Of a stretch of DNA of 64,000 nucleotides, positions 12,901 through 28,000 are shown one piece after another; position 1 is the stretch's first letter, and every line of letters starts with the position of its first letter. The translations under genes were made by a program, and so were the position numbers. The stretch comes from Lichenostomus cassidix (lineage: Eukaryota > Chordata > Aves > Passeriformes > Meliphagidae), in NCBI GenBank assembly GCA_008360975.2, contig CM039211.1:50032077-50096076 (forward strand), written 5' to 3'. A model generated the notes under the pieces. It was not told where the DNA came from. It worked only from the letters and a program-made list of their open reading frames with translations, and did no database searches.

Positions 12901-15151
12901 TGTGCTGAAAGGAGCCCTCAAGACCACAGTCAACAAGCTATGGAGATGGCTGCCTGGCATCATGTTGGTTGTGGTTTTCAGGCTTTATTCCATTTGTTGC
13001 CATGCTGATATAAATCTTGAATAATGCCATTAGGGATTGCTATGTTAGTGTGTCAGCCTAGATTGGGATCGCTGGAAAGCAAGCTCGGCTCCTGCTCCAT
13101 GGGGCCTTACTTGCTAGACAGTGAGAGAGCATGTTCAGACTCGTCACCTATTAACTGTCTGCTCCTGACAAGGAGAAGGAACTAGCCAACTACATATAGA
13201 GAAAATTAGATTATTTAAAATTATTAATAAAATTATTTGCTTAAGAAATGGTTACACCTCAAAATCAGAACCAAAACTTCTGAGAAGAAAAATATTTATT
13301 AAAAGCTTGGAGTTTTGATGGATTTTTGTTAAAATTACAGCCACTTAGGAAAACACCTAAACTCCCATCAACTCTATATTTTTTGTTTTGCTTCATAATA
13401 ATTTTTTAAGCATGTCCCATAAATTATTTGCAGATAATTAAGGTTCTTTGTATCCATAATTTGATGGTAAAAATGCTTTGAAGTTTCTGTGCCATATCCT
13501 AGATTGCTTTTCTGTAGAGAAATATGGATTTTGTTCATTAATAATCCACCTGGTGATTTATCACCAAGTGATAATTTAGGCCATAACACATTTTTTTGCA
13601 AGTGTCAGGCATTTCAGAATGCATGACTGCCATAAAGACAGTACATCCACCAAAGGATGTAGAGGTTAAAATCCTAGTTAGGTTCAAGATAACCTCATGC
13701 TGCTCAAATTGGATAAAAATTCAGAAATTAACAGATGAATCTCACTGGAATCACTAAGGCAGAGGAACAACATGGAACTGAGACAACATTGAAGGAAGAT
13801 TAGATGTGTTTTAGAGAGAAGGACAAGTTCAGGGTCTTGTCTCTTCCTGAAACCGAAACCAATCTACAATAGATACAAGCTTATCTGAATCAGGGAACTA
13901 GACTAAGGGAAAGAAAGTAAGGAGGGGCAAAGGCCTCATAAGCATCTGGATAAATCATCAAAATTTACCATCAAAGGAAGGAAGGAAGGAAGGAGAGAGA
14001 AAGAGAGAGAAGTGTCTGTAGGGCTTAGAATATCTGGGAGACTGAGAAAGAAGAGTGTGAGCAAAGTTTTTCTCCCAGGGAACAAGATAACTTTAGATGG
14101 AATGTCTTGTCCAAGGGGACTGGCAACATGCCTTAGGTTTTGTGCAGCATTTTGCTCAGCACTTCTAGCATCTCCCACGAAGCCTTGCAGACACATCTAA
14201 GATCTGAGAGTTCTGTTTGCTCTCTGGGCTTATCTAAACTTTGAACTTTGCCCAGGCTAATCACTGGGGTGCCACTTGCAGGTTATGCTGTGTAGACATT
14301 GTTCCTACAAAATCTTTGCCCAGATACACCAAAAATTCTATTACATTGAGTGACAGAAGGTCTGAGGGTTCAAAATGTCACCCCCAGAAAGTGATAGAAG
14401 CAGCAGCTCTCAAGATATTGAGGTGATTAAAGTAATTGCAGATGTAAGACCAGCTGCCAGATGTTGTGCTTTGAATTATAATTTCATACAGAAAGTGCTC
14501 ACACCAAGCCATATATTATTTATAATTTAAATTTTTTTTAAGAATTTGTGTGGTAATTTTTTTTCTTTTATCTTTTTTTTCTTTCAAAGGAAGTCTGAAA
14601 GGCTCATTTTTATATCTGAAAATGTACCCAAAGCCTGTGGAGGAAGTCCCTGTCTCCAGGCAAAATGGTGTTGTCTTCTTTCCCATTTTCCACAGTGGTT
14701 CAGTCTTTTCTCTTTGATGTGGTCTCTGGCACCTGAAAAGCAAGTAAGCCCATTTCAGCTCTTATGTGCCAGCATTTCAATACCTCCAGCCACCATCCTA
14801 GTACTTGCAGCTGAGATCTGGGGCTTGGGAATAGGCAAAGGAGTTTGAGGGACATCCTGAATTGCATTCCTGCACATCCTGACTTCCAATTCTGAAACCA
14901 ACAGCACAGCAGTTAACCAGAAACCTTTACCACCAGAGTCAAATAACATCCAAAAAACTAGGATTTACACACATGTCAGAGACTGATTACAGCTTGTCAG
15001 ACACTCCAGGCTAAGTGATTTTAGAGCAATTTCTTCAATTACCAGACTTTTTGTTTGTGTGGACCACCATGAGCAGATACCCAGAAATCTCACCACTCCA
15101 GTAAGGACTTGGCAAAATATACAGTCTTGCACATATACGTATATGAGCACT
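9946..15151. other. Intergenic DNA, no supportable gene
   Basis: AT-rich sequence without long open frames. A short GGAA/GA-rich simple repeat lies at about 13,976-14,011. Small T-rich stretches occur near 14,560. No promoter-like CpG cluster is seen. Confidence 0.55.
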
Positions 15152-15169
15152 CACACACACACACACACA
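15152..15169. repeat. (CA)9 microsatellite
   Basis: Nine uninterrupted CA dinucleotides. Confidence 0.9.
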
Positions 15170-18100
15170 AGAGAAAAGGACTGTCATGCCTGCAATTTCC
15201 TAATTTACTGGCTGGATTACTTTTTTGAGACTGGTTAAGCAGACACTGTGCTGGGTGGTTAGTGATTATCATTTTTCTGCAGTGTTAGGGTACTTGACAT
15301 TTTCATTCCCCAGAGACTTCAGTTAAAAACAAATAGGTCTACCTGCAGTCCACATCTGATTGCCAGATGGTCTCTTTGCCTATGAAGCTCCCATCTCCAA
15401 GTGAATTCAAATGACCTCACACATACATCTTCAAACATTGCTATCTGACCACAAAAATGTATGGAAAACGCAACATCTGTACATGTCTGCATCTTAAATC
15501 CCTGTTGTTTTACAAAATATATTGCTTGTCACCCTAAAGTCTAAAGCCTCTTAATGATCTTCAGGGGGAGATGCAAATGGTAGCCTATGAATTTAGGGGT
15601 TGTTTGTTGCATTAAACTATTTAATTTCAACCAAAGGTCAAAAGACAGAAAACTATTCATTTGAGTTCGCTGAAGCAAACAAATATATCCCCATTGAATA
15701 CTTCAAATGGTCCTCAATGCACAGCTGTGTGTGACTGTGTATCTCTACGTTGTGTGTATTATTGTGCAGCCGATGTGTCCAAGCAGTTAAAATAAACTTC
15801 AGATCCTATGAAACCATCACTAAAAGTGCAGAGTTGTTTCCACCTGGGTAACAAAGGTTTATTGAGCCACACAGCCTGTAAGATGTAGCACTGGTGAGAG
15901 GGAATACCTTGTCATATCAACATCATTGTACATGTAAACCCAGCAAGAGGGTAAACACTGGTCCACTCAAATGACTGGATGAAAAAACAAATGGAATATC
16001 ACAAACATTTTCCAAACTGCAACAGGCTTCTAGGCCAATTAAATATGGTTAGCTTTGAATGGGAGAGGAAATAGTTTTCTTTGCTGTTAAATGTCAAAAA
16101 AATTTTCCTTGAGGCATAAAAACTCAGTTCAATTTTGGAAACTTGTTAAAATTAATCAACCCTGTGTGAACTTTTAACCAAAGTAAAACAACATTAAAAA
16201 AATAGAAATATATGGCGGAATATCAGAAAACAGAAGCAGAACAAAAAGATCTTTTGAGTTATGTGATACTTAAATGAGTAAGAGCTTTTTCTCAAGATGA
16301 CTTAACCAATCAGCATGAAAAACATTTGCATTTTATGCTCAGCAGAATATGAAGTCGACCAAAAAAAGGGCTGTTTTATTACTACTACACTCTTTCAAGC
16401 ATAAATACAGTCGTGAGAGGTCAGAATGAGATTTTTTTTTCATGAGAAAGCCAGTGTGCAACATTTACATTTTCAATTTGGTTTTTTGTTCATTTGTTTA
16501 CAAAGCAAACTTAAATTTTGACACCTGAGAACTGTGATTTGCCTTCTGTGAAATTCATTAAGATGACTGGTTACCAAAGAGGAAATACCAGTTTAAGTTA
16601 TTTGCCCCTCTACTCTAATGTGATTTTATTTTAAAAGGGAAGAAATCACATTTAAAATCTTCCAAATAGCAAGCCACCCCAAAGTTCAAGCATCAAAAGT
16701 TTTGTGCACTGATACACATTTAGCTCCTTCGAAGGGAGAGCCTTCATCACACAACAAAGTCAATAATGGCCATCAGGAAGTAAAGAAAACATTGGAGAAA
16801 TTCAGTTAATCTATCCTAGTAGACGAGGTCATGACAGGACCACGTGCATAAATAGCAGAGGTATTATTTTCAGATGTAGATGTTCCAAACAGGACTGGAC
16901 CAGCTGGGGAAAGGCTTCCTTCCAAGACCCATGAATAAATGGCCGGTTTTGGCTAGGGAGAGTGTGGGCTGCAATGTCATCCTTTTCTATCAATGTCAGC
17001 TCAAGGGAAAGTGAGAGCAAACCTCACACCAAAAACACAAAGAAAATCTCTTCTCCTGAGCCTGAGGGGGAGTAGTGCAGAGGAATGGCAGAAAGGAAGA
17101 AGAGAAATTGCTTTTGTACTTGCATTTGTTTTCATTCTTACTCTTTTTTTTTCCCCTGAAGAAGAGATGGGTACAAATACTCAGCCTACAGTTTGCAGTG
17201 TGGGTTTTTCATACTGAACTTAGATGGGCTGTTTCAGCCTGTGTGAATGAGAACTGCCCATTTGCCCCGCACTGTAAGTCCTGGATAGTGCAGGATTTAA
17301 CCACTTACTCTCTAAAACAAATAAATGCAGTCAGACCAATGTCCCGGGGGACTTTTCAGTCATTCTATGTCATCTAACATTTTAAAGTGTTTGGGCTTAA
17401 ATTCCCTTCACATTCTGGACTTGTAGCAGTAACCCACAGCCAAAGCATTTCCGTTCCCTTGAAGCTGCTGTTGCAAACACTTTTTACACCACTTGTCAGA
17501 TGTGTAAAGAGGATGATATAATTGAGCCTGCTTTAAAAAAAAATCAAACTGACATAATATTGCTAGTAACTTGACAGCTTTATGTAAAGCCTTACCCTGA
17601 AAACCCAAGCTGATCACACTGTTGAAGACAAGCAAAGGTTAGGGAGAAGGTTTAGGCTCTAGGACTCCTAGACTCAGCCTTTCAGAGGTTCGGTCATATT
17701 TAGCTTGCCCTTTGACATGACCCAGGCTTAAACAATAGCTTTGTGGATATGCTAAATGGCCACATCTTGCCAGTTGCTGCCAAATTAATGAGCCCATGTC
17801 ATTTTTAGTTTACAGTTCAGTCATAAAGCAGCCAAGTGGAAAATGAGGCAGGGACCGTTAAGGAGTGTCACGCAAATTTTCAAAGGGTATAGTCCCTAAT
17901 TCCTCACTGCCCCTTTCAAAAGTCTCTAATCATTGTTCACTTTCCTCCCCTTGATTTCTTCAGATCCTCTAAAGATCCCCCTCACTGGGCAAAACAGGCT
18001 GGTCAGAGAAACTAGGTAGTGGTGGCTATATGCAGGAGAGTTGATGAGGAGTAAAATGCAACCTGCACTCATGGTTTTCACAAAAGTTTAAGCAATCTGA

Positions 18101-21100
18101 GTGGTCACCTGAGTTCCCCAGCTCCCACCGCGGGCATACACGCCTAAGTGTTGCATGCAAAGCAGAAGGGCTTCACAGCTAGAAGGGACAGAAGCAAATG
18201 GGAGCTTTCACATAAAAAGGGATTATTTTAAAGGGAATCCTATCCAGAAAAATGCTTGGAGAAAAGAAAAAAAAACATAATTTTTTACTCTTTTACATCA
18301 TTTACAGGCAGGAAAACTTAAAGAAACCTAGGATCCCATCTGCACTTTCAGAACTCTATTCTTGGTCTGTGGCTTAATCAGAAACCAAACATTCAGTTCA
18401 GAGTTGCAAAGCTTTCTGCTTCAATCCTACAAAGATGCACATGCTGTACAAGTGGTTTTACATGCTTTCGACCTGAAACCACACAAATCTTGCCAGCTTT
18501 CCAGTGTGACTTTGGAATTTTGAGCAGGTCTGCTCTTCCCTGTCTCACTCAGCTCCTACTGGTGGTTTACCTCCTCCTGACAGCTGCACTGGCATATTTC
18601 CTCATTCTTAATCCACTGTCTTCTATATCTTCTGTCACTATTTCTCACCAGCTGTAGACTTCATTCTTCTATTCCAGAGCCTGGGCTTCTACCTTGGAAA
18701 TGTCTCAGGTTCTCAAAGTTCAACTGTTGGATTTTCCTGTGTGTGGCCTCACCCAGATGCACAGGATTCTCCCCTTTGCAATTGTCAGGGATCAATGTTC
18801 GCATTATCCTCAGGCAGCCTGTGTGGTTCCCTATTCAACTCAAATTTGTCCTTGTTGTTTTTAAAGCCTGCCTCAGACATGCCTCAGGCTCTCTCACACA
18901 GTTTCTCTCTCTCTGTTCCTCTTCTTGTGCTTCCTGATTGTCTAGTGCTTAGTTTCCTGTGTCCCTCCAGGTTACATGTGTATTCCTTGAAATTTTTACT
19001 AGGACTATTCAATTGTGCAAAAAATGGTTTTATTTCATGCTGCATTCACACCCTTTTGGCTGAGCATAGAGGATGAACTTGCTGGCAGGAATATTTGCAG
19101 GTGCAGCAAATTTGAAGAATAATCTTGGAATATGAATACAAGTATTTGCAAAGAAAGTCAGTTCTAGGAGATACGTTCTTCCAATTGGGAAGCAGAGCGG
19201 CTGTCACATGACCTCTGCGCCCATCCAAAATTTGAAACACATTTCACATTTTAAAGACAGAATTTTCTCACGGAACCTCTTGCAAACCATTTACAGACCC
19301 TGGGTTAGATTGTGGTGCTGCACCACATGCCCTAAATAGAGAGCAGTTCAAGGCCACACAGGAAGAGCCAAAGATATTAAGCCTGTTTAAGAAGTAATTC
19401 TTCCCCAGGGTTGCTCCCTATGTGTGGAGGTGAAGAGTTAATATAGTTGGTAGGAACAAAAAGATTCAGGAATACAGAAATCAGTCCTCAGAACACCCCT
19501 GGTTGTCTTGGGATGCACTTTAGGTCACCCTTCTCTCTACCTGAGCAAGCTTCCCTCAAAAGCAGATATGGTCCTGTTCTCCTGCTCTATCCAGAAGCTT
19601 ATTCAAGCACCACACCCGTCTTAATTTAAGGAAACCTCTTCCGGTTCCCAGCCTAGTCTTGTTCCCAGCTATTTCAGACACTTGTGTGTTTTTGATAAGA
19701 ACACCATTAAGCTGTCATTAAGCCATTTTTTGCTTCTTAAATGCCAGCCCATGTGGTTGCTTAAGCAGTAAGTAGATCCTCTCTCAGACTCTTTTGTTGG
19801 ACTAAATGCTGTCGAGTGATTTTAGTTTTCTCTTATAAGACCAGTTCTTTTTCCCCTAAGTTCTTGTCCCCCTGGAGTCTTGTGCTCCAAGACAACCCGT
19901 CTTGGCCTCTGCTCCTGTATGAATGCTTCTTCCTGAAACATAGGTGCTCTGAAAAGCACATTTTATATCATGGCCTTCACTGGTATCTGTGAGATTAGCA
20001 TCAGTCCCTCCTTATCTAGTGAAAATGCCTCCTTTGACATATACTGTAACCACACTTGACTTACTCATTGATATATCATGCCCATATCTATTCTATATTC
20101 CTATTGTTTTCAAATGACCATCTTAATTTTTATTGCATAATCGCTGTTACTTAGCAATAAATGCATGATCTTAAAATTTGCACTAATGCCTTATCCTATT
20201 TCTATTACTTCAAAACCAAAGTAATTCAAGTTTTCATGTTATATATTCTGGCTCACCACCATACACTCTCCTTCTGTGCTGATAACAAATGTCACTAAAA
20301 CATTCTCCTGCTTTCTACCAAGTCCCTTTCTATATCATTAATTAAATCCTTAAACAAGTTAACTCGAGATTAATCTTTGAAGAGCTCTCTCAATAACCCT
20401 TAGCCAACAAGATGCTCCTTTTTTTTCTTATTGATTTTCCACTAGTTCCCATATCTGCTTCACACAAACTTATACTTTCTTGTGTAAGACCATGTGATAT
20501 GTTCTACTGAAGCTCAGATAAAATATTTCACTCTATCACTCCTATTTCCTTAGCTAGTAAGGTAGTTAACAAGGAAAAAGTCATTGTAGCCTTTCTTGTT
20601 TCACCTTTTTCTAACTCAAATCCTATATTTCACTAACTTCCATATGTGTAACTATCCTTGTCTTAGAACTGTCATACTGATGGGGTTAGACTAAAAAGAC
20701 TAGTTTTCCAGCTTGCCACTTTTGTGTTTCCTAAAACAGTATGTACAACATTTGCTCTCCTCTAGGCAGATGCTACCAGATCTGATTTAACTCATTTATT
20801 CATTACCACAAATTACAGTCTCATCTGTCAGTTCATTAGGGACTCAGAACAAAGTCTTCCCAAAACACATTGTGCTCTCTGTATCATGTTCCTTCTCAGA
20901 GATTGCAAGTTTCCATGCTCATGCCCTCATTCTTAATTGTCTGCCCTGTTCCCCTGTCAAGAAAAAGTTCCTGCAGAAAGGGAGGGAAAACTCTTAACTT
21001 CTCAGACCCAATTTAGAGTATGCAGAGGATCCACTCCCCTAACTCTCTAGCAATACATGGTCATCTTATTTTTTTGTTCTTCCTCACCTTCTTTCATCCC

Positions 21101-22006
21101 CTTTAATTTCCTTTTGCATGGGCTCATCTTTGACCTCAGCAGTTTCTATTCTGCTGCTGTACTTCTGGAGCTGGTACTTACCTCCTCACTACCTCTACAG
21201 ATCTTGCACTGGAGCTGGGCATGATGTGCCAACCTCATTCAACAAAACGTGCCCCAATACCTGTTACCAGGCACCATCTCCTCAACTTTTTGGTTCTTCC
21301 AACCCCTTCAAACACTCTGGCAAAGCAGAGCATAACTCCTACGAGCAGGTGCTCCTCAGGGTAGGTCTCTGCTGATTTAACCCCATTGTACAACTGTGGA
21401 GATTATTACAATCTTCCTTCAAGGGCTGCCTTCAGAAGATATCATGAGCAATGGACAAACTTGAGACAAACTGGGTTGGTTGCACAAGCTATACGCTGAG
21501 AGAAGAAGAGGGACAAACAATTGTCATTAATAAAAAGATACTTCAAGTTACTCACTCTAGTGTGCATGAAATCTTTCTATCCCTTTCTCTTCACCTTTCT
21601 TTCTTCCTCCTTCTATCTTCATTTTTCTTCCAGCTCCTCATTTCTCCATCACTATTACTGTTCCCTGGATTTCCCCACGGCTGTTTGAAAGGAGCTTAGA
21701 GCACCATCTCAGATGCTTCATTCTGAAGCCATGGAGGTGTAAGGTGTTTCTTTTCCACTTGCTGCAAGATATCAGACCAAAGCCAGTACAGACAAATGCT
21801 GGCACTGGTTTCAGCTAAACCTCTTCAGTGAGGTGTGGGGCATAGTGGTGTCACTTGAATCCTTCACAGTGGTTATTTCTCCAAACCTATCATAAGCCAT
21901 GGAGAGGAATGGGGGCAAGGGAGGTCAGAGTTGGGCCTCTCAGAAAACAGACAAGAAATGTGCTCAACACCAACAAGGGGCACTGAGGTACAGCAATAGC
22001 ATCTAC
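15170..22006. other. Intergenic DNA, no supportable gene
   Basis: Mixed AT-rich sequence, including a pyrimidine-biased stretch at about 18.5-21.7 kb. Open frames are short (at most 111 codons), serine/leucine-rich and out of step with one another. No domain is recognisable. Confidence 0.55.
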
Positions 22007-22032
22007 ACCAAATAATTTTGATATTATTTGGT
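22007..22032. repeat. Perfect 10-bp inverted repeat
   Basis: ACCAAATAAT at 22007-22016 and ATTATTTGGT at 22023-22032 are exact complements around a 6-nt loop. No flanking element is visible. Confidence 0.6.
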
Positions 22033-25000
22033 AGCAGATAAATTTAGATCACTACTGAGTTACCAGCTTTCTGTGTACTGCTGCTGTTCAGTGTCCTACA
22101 GAAAAATCCTCTCTCATCAGTGGCTTAACTGGGCTTTGCAGAGAACTTGCCAGAAGGGTGGGCACATGTTCTGTGTTGTTTGCTCTCCCTGCACCACAGC
22201 AGAATGAGCAGTGGGGAGCTGTAACTCCTTAAACAGTTAGAGTAAGAGTTGCCAGAAGAGGTAAACAAAAGTACAGACCCAAAAATACCACCAGATCTAT
22301 GTTACAAAATCCTTGGTGAAAGACTGACATTTTCTTCATTTGAAGCCGAAGACCTCACTTCCCACTGTAGACATCATTCACCATACAGGCCTGCAACCCT
22401 GACCAAGTATTTCTTCCTGGCCAGCTGGATTTTTACACTATGCACATATCCAGTAGGATGCAAATCTTGTCTTAGACAGTTATAGGTGAAGTTTTTGAAA
22501 GACAAATATGTTTCTAGTGGCAAAAGTTCATATTCTAAGTCACTGAAGGACTGTTTATTATATTCTAATCTCTCATTTAGCGGGTATTTTATCCCTCACC
22601 TTCTGACCTTGAGCACTCTGCACAGCAGCTCTGAAGCTACCCCAATTAATTACTTAGAACGTAGGCTGGCATGGTCGAATGGCTTGGCATCTACAGACGT
22701 TCAGCCATAACCTGAGCAGCTAGATTTGCTTTAATCCCATGAAAAGTAGGCAGGAATACAAATGTGCCAGATTATCAGCTGAGACAAACTAGCTCTGCAT
22801 CACTGGGCTCAGTGATGCTGTGTTGATTGAATCCATTGAAGCATTTGGCCTCAATATATCCTAGAGAAACAGTCTTTCAGAAAAATAATCAATGCGAAAC
22901 AGTGTTGTCATTGGAAAGCCTGGAACTGATGCAAGTTAGAATTATTCAAGTTCTTTGGTGTGATATTTAAATACCAGTGTTTGAATGCCAGGGAACTACA
23001 GGCCAAAGAAACTGTTCCAAGTTGGATTTGGTAAGCACGGGGTTTTGCTTTAAAGCACATTAGTCAGACAAGTTCAGTCAAAAGTCATATGTAAGATTAT
23101 TAGCTCTTGTGTAGGGGTTTTCTCATTTGTTTTGGCTCTTCAAATGCTGTGGAAGCTGTACTGAGCAAAACACTGAACAGCTGAAGATGGTTGTGCTGGA
23201 GGCGGGTTTTTTCCATGCTTTCCTCACTGTGCATCCTCTTGCTATTGGAATCCCACAAGAAACAAATTCCATTCTTACAATCATAGTTTTGGGAAAGCAG
23301 TTCAGCAAAAGGGAGGGGAAAATATTATGACAAAGCCTCCTTTTTCCAGCTTTCTTAGTATTGGAGACAATGGACCCCATGGTGTCTCATATAGTTAAAT
23401 AAGGGAAGGGACCCAGCGGTAATAAATAGCATAGTCATACTAAAATAACGTTTCTAATGCTAGGATTCCAAGTTGTGAAGTGGTCACTCAACCTTAAGTC
23501 TGCCCCTTGAATATATGGTGAGAAAGCCCCTAATTCCCTTCTTATTTATTAATCCTGTCACTGAAACATATTCATTAATGAATTAAAACATGATTCAAGA
23601 AAAAAAGCTAGCAGTATGTGAAGCCCAACAGGTGGCTCTTACAAAACTAGGACCTTGGGCTCATGAAAATGCGAGCAGCCTGCAGGGGCCAGACAGCTCA
23701 GGGACCAGCAGAGGTTCCTCAAGAGTATCCTGAGGCTCCAAGTGACCAAAGGACTCACAGCATAGGAAAGGTCTAGAGTAACTCAGAAACTTGGAATACT
23801 TGGACTGCCTGTAAAGACCACAGCAGCTGGAGGACACTTTTAACACAGGGAAAGTTGTGACCAATGTAGCCTGGCAGGTGACTTACCTAGCTGAGAGCTT
23901 CATAGATGAGTCTGGCTCACGTTAGATCCTCCACCAATAACCCAGTGGCTGGAGCTCCACATGGCAGTGATGTTTTGTTCCTGTATCCTTGCCTTAGAAT
24001 GTGTTGTGCGATATCAAGCTGTGTGGACTTTAGCCTGACTGGGCAAACCTTGTATTTTATGTTCTCATGACTTTACTCCGAGTGTACCAGAAAGATGAGT
24101 TGGAGCCTAACTTAGTTCAAATATAACAGACACATTAGGAAAGACAAGTTATGGCAGATCTGTCCTTACAGGCAGTCAAAGCAAAACAGCTAAATTCATC
24201 TTGCTGCCTCTGACACTATGGCTCTTCTGCTCTTTCCATTTTATTTTCATACCTGATATTGCAAGTCACTTTGAAATCAAGTTCATGTTCATGTTTGCGT
24301 AATATATTTTATTGATTTTTTTCTCTAGATTGGCCCAAGGCTGAGCTGCTATTCGTAAGCAGTGCTGTCAGCACTCCTGTGAATGGAAAGAGGCAGCAAG
24401 TACCTCTCAGCCTGAGTTCCCTCTCCCTCCCTCTCCTCCACTGGCAGTCTCAGCTTTCAGCTGCACTGACCTCCTGAATGGCCTGTGGGTGTCTTTGGGA
24501 AGGAAACCCGAGCAACCACTTTGAAAAAGGCTTAGGCATAGCAGCCTCTGTGAATTTTTTCTATACCATGGTCTTCCTCTGTATTCAGTTACAAGCATTA
24601 TTTGGCACTAAAGAGAAAAGAACTTGGAAGTTACTTTCATAATATCAATTTTTTTTCAAATCATTTGCCTCTAGAACTGGACTCATGCCTCTTACATATC
24701 AATGTCTCTGAAAGCATAGCTGAAGCCAAAGCTACACTTCAAAGTGAAGTTAAAGGTGCATGTGAATGCATAAATCTGTATGTTTTGCCTTTTTTCCCTC
24801 AAACTTCTCAGCTAACTGTGATGACAACACTAGCACCCCAGTGGCAGGTCAGTGCTGCCTAGCAGTGGTTCAGAGAAGATCTTCTCACCAGGTGGGAAGT
24901 GGGGCTGTACCATCCAGTTATGACCTGCAGCAAATCCTCCTCCCATCCTGAGCAGGGAGTCACATCTTCCTTCAGTCCCTTCAGTCTGAGGCTTAGACCT

Positions 25001-28000
25001 CTGGCTTGCCTTGTTATTTTTTTTTTAACCCACTGTCCAGTCTGCTGCTGCTGAATTTTGGAAAATTCTGCTGCCATATGTCATGATTATGCAAGGTGCT
25101 GGCCAGTCTGACACAGAAATGGAGACTGGCAGTGAAACTGTTGGTCTAAGAGCCTGTAAGAAATATATATAGAGAGAAAGAGACAGGGAGAGAGGGAGAA
25201 AGAGTAGATCCCCTTTCTCTGTTTTATAAAGTGATTTTTTTTCCTTTTTTTTCATGGATTAATGAAAAAGAACAGCTGAAGGGAGATGTTGGAAATTTTT
25301 ATTCCATAAACATGAAAAAAGTCCCTTTTTTTCTCTGTACTCACCAGTAAGCTGTCCTGGTTACCGACCTGAAATTACTGATTAGCATCGTGGACTTGCA
25401 CAAATGCACAATGCACTAATAAGACTGTTGCTGTATTCTGAGTAGAGAAAAGTTAATGATTATCATGTTTATAGCTTGTGGTAAAATGAGAAAGCCATAA
25501 AGGCAAACTTCTGATAAGGTAGTACCCATATCCTAGTGAACTGTGAATTTTCTACTGGGCATCAAGGTCTCCAATCTCGTTACTGAGTCACTTGGGCAAG
25601 CTGCTTCTGAGGTAATTTAACCTATCAGGACTAAATCCTACAGTTCTGTAGGAACACTACTGTAACTCCTTGCTTTGGTCAGCTGCTGATGTGCCAGACC
25701 TCCTCTTGGGTGTAACTCTCAAGGAGTGTTATTTTTCCCCTTTGTTTACTTTGAAAATCCAAGGGAATCAATCCAGCAAGAACGTGGCAATTCTAAATTG
25801 CAGTATGCAATTATATTGGTGCAAACCAAGTGTTTACTTCAGCTGCGTCATGTTGCAATAGATGGGTCTTTCATCAGCAGCATGAGAAACAGAAAAACCT
25901 GCTGAAGTCAGAAGGGGACTTTTGTCTTCACATCTCAGACCTTCAGCAGTAACATGTGCCATTGTCTGTAATGCTGCAGTTGGGATACCCATCTGCTCTG
26001 CAGCATGTTCCCACAGGTGTAGACTGCTGTTGTTTCTGGCCTTTTTATACATGCACATCTAAACCATTGGACAAGCATCTTTTTGTTTCATTAATGTTGT
26101 CAAGCCTGTTACCTACCCTGCAGCTAACAGCTTCATGTAGCAAGAAACTCAAGCAAAGCATTATTGAAGTACAAACAAGGTTTTCCAAAACTTAGCATGA
26201 TCACTCTTGCAGCCACTGGAATTGGACTGAAACTCAAGCCTTGAAACACAGGTGAGGTTGGAGAGGTGAGATCCATTTTGCCTGCTAGAAAAGAAAGTAA
26301 TAGCCAACTGGATGGTATCTCCTCTATTGTCCTAAAATTTGTGGCTAACTGATTAGGATGAATGGCTAGAGATAGTAAAAGAAAAGAGTGAGGAATAGCT
26401 ACTAATTTCAGATAAAAAGTGCAATTGCATCACACTTTCGGTAGTAATTAAATCCTGTGGTATTTTTGCAAACATTGGCCTGCATACAGCAAAAGGATGA
26501 AAACTCTAAACTGCAGTTTAGATAGTTGAGAGGTGTCAGGACACTGAAGAAGGCCAAGAGCTGCTGGTGGAATATTAAGTCTTCTTCTGTTGGTTAAGTC
26601 TGGAAAGGAAAAAAACCCCACAAATAACATGGAAATAAATGGAATAAGCAAGCATTCATTCACTAAAGCTCTGGAAAACAAAAGGACCACCTTGGGAGAT
26701 TACGGATAAAGAAATAGATTAAGTTGTTACATTTTATAAGATAGCAAAACAGTTATAGAAAATACTTTGTAGTGCTGCTTATACTATCATAATTATGAGA
26801 AACAGTAATATATTGACGACAGGGCAACTGTAAGGAATTGTGTATCGAGCTTGTGCTTTGCTAGTCAACACATTGCAATAGATGGTTGGGTTTGATTAAT
26901 TTGCTCATGTGTTTTTTTTATATCAAGCTACAAGTAAGGATTGCACCTTGAAATTACTAATATCTCTTATATTTATAAAATAGGTTTCACATGAAAACTG
27001 AGAAGAATTGCATCTATAGTTAGAGGACTCCCAATGGTATTGTATTTTTTGCTTTTGGCACAGCTGGGAAGTAAAAGTGTCTTAATTAGCAGAAGCATCT
27101 TAAGTCTCTCTCAAATGTGAAAGAGTTTTATTACCCATTACTATTTTTCAGTTCCAAACTAGCTAATGACTCTCCAAAAATAATCAGAGGCAGAAAGATA
27201 AATGCTGTCCCCATATTACAAAACCAGCAGGAATAGAAAGAACAAGCCTTGCACTTGACAAATAGGGGTTTTGGGGTTTTTTTTTCCCTTGTGAATTGAC
27301 AACTAGATCATGACATCAAGAGGCAGCCCAACTTCCAAGTGTGTGACTCCCAGCCACTTGCTAGGAGCTGGTGTGGAGCTAGTGAATATGCAGTTTTGAT
27401 GTCTTTTTTTTTTTTCTTTTGGATTGTCATCATTGCAGAGGTAAATTTGGAGATCTACAGAATACTGTCTCTTGGGTATTGCTAATTCTCAGGATTGGAA
27501 CAAGCTTTTGGAAGGGGAGTCACCAGGGTGGCTAAACACCACAAACTAAGGCCTGGCATAGGGAGAATGGGAAATTTGACAAGGTAGGCATGGGACATAC
27601 ACAGTTACCAAATTAGTCAATCCTAAAGCAACAAATTAGGAAACAATGAAAAATAAATTGCAAGAAAACATACCTCAATGATGCATTCTCACCCAACACT
27701 CCCTTCCCCATCCTAAGGCCACATTGAGACCTGAGAAATGCTCATTAGACCTTGGCCATGATGAACAGTGCCTGGGCTCAGGTCCCCTTGAGCTTATTAG
27801 AAACACTGTCTACTCCCAGAAACTTGTGTTGTCTAACAAGCTTGTTTTTTGTTTAATGAATAGTCTTGGAGAATTATTTTTTCTTGCCTGAATAACAACC
27901 CAAGTGGAATAATATTGTTGTTATCAAACTTTCGAAGTTACCAAACTGGATTGTAGCCAGGATGGAAAATTTCTCAGACTAAAGCCCACTCTCTTGCAAC

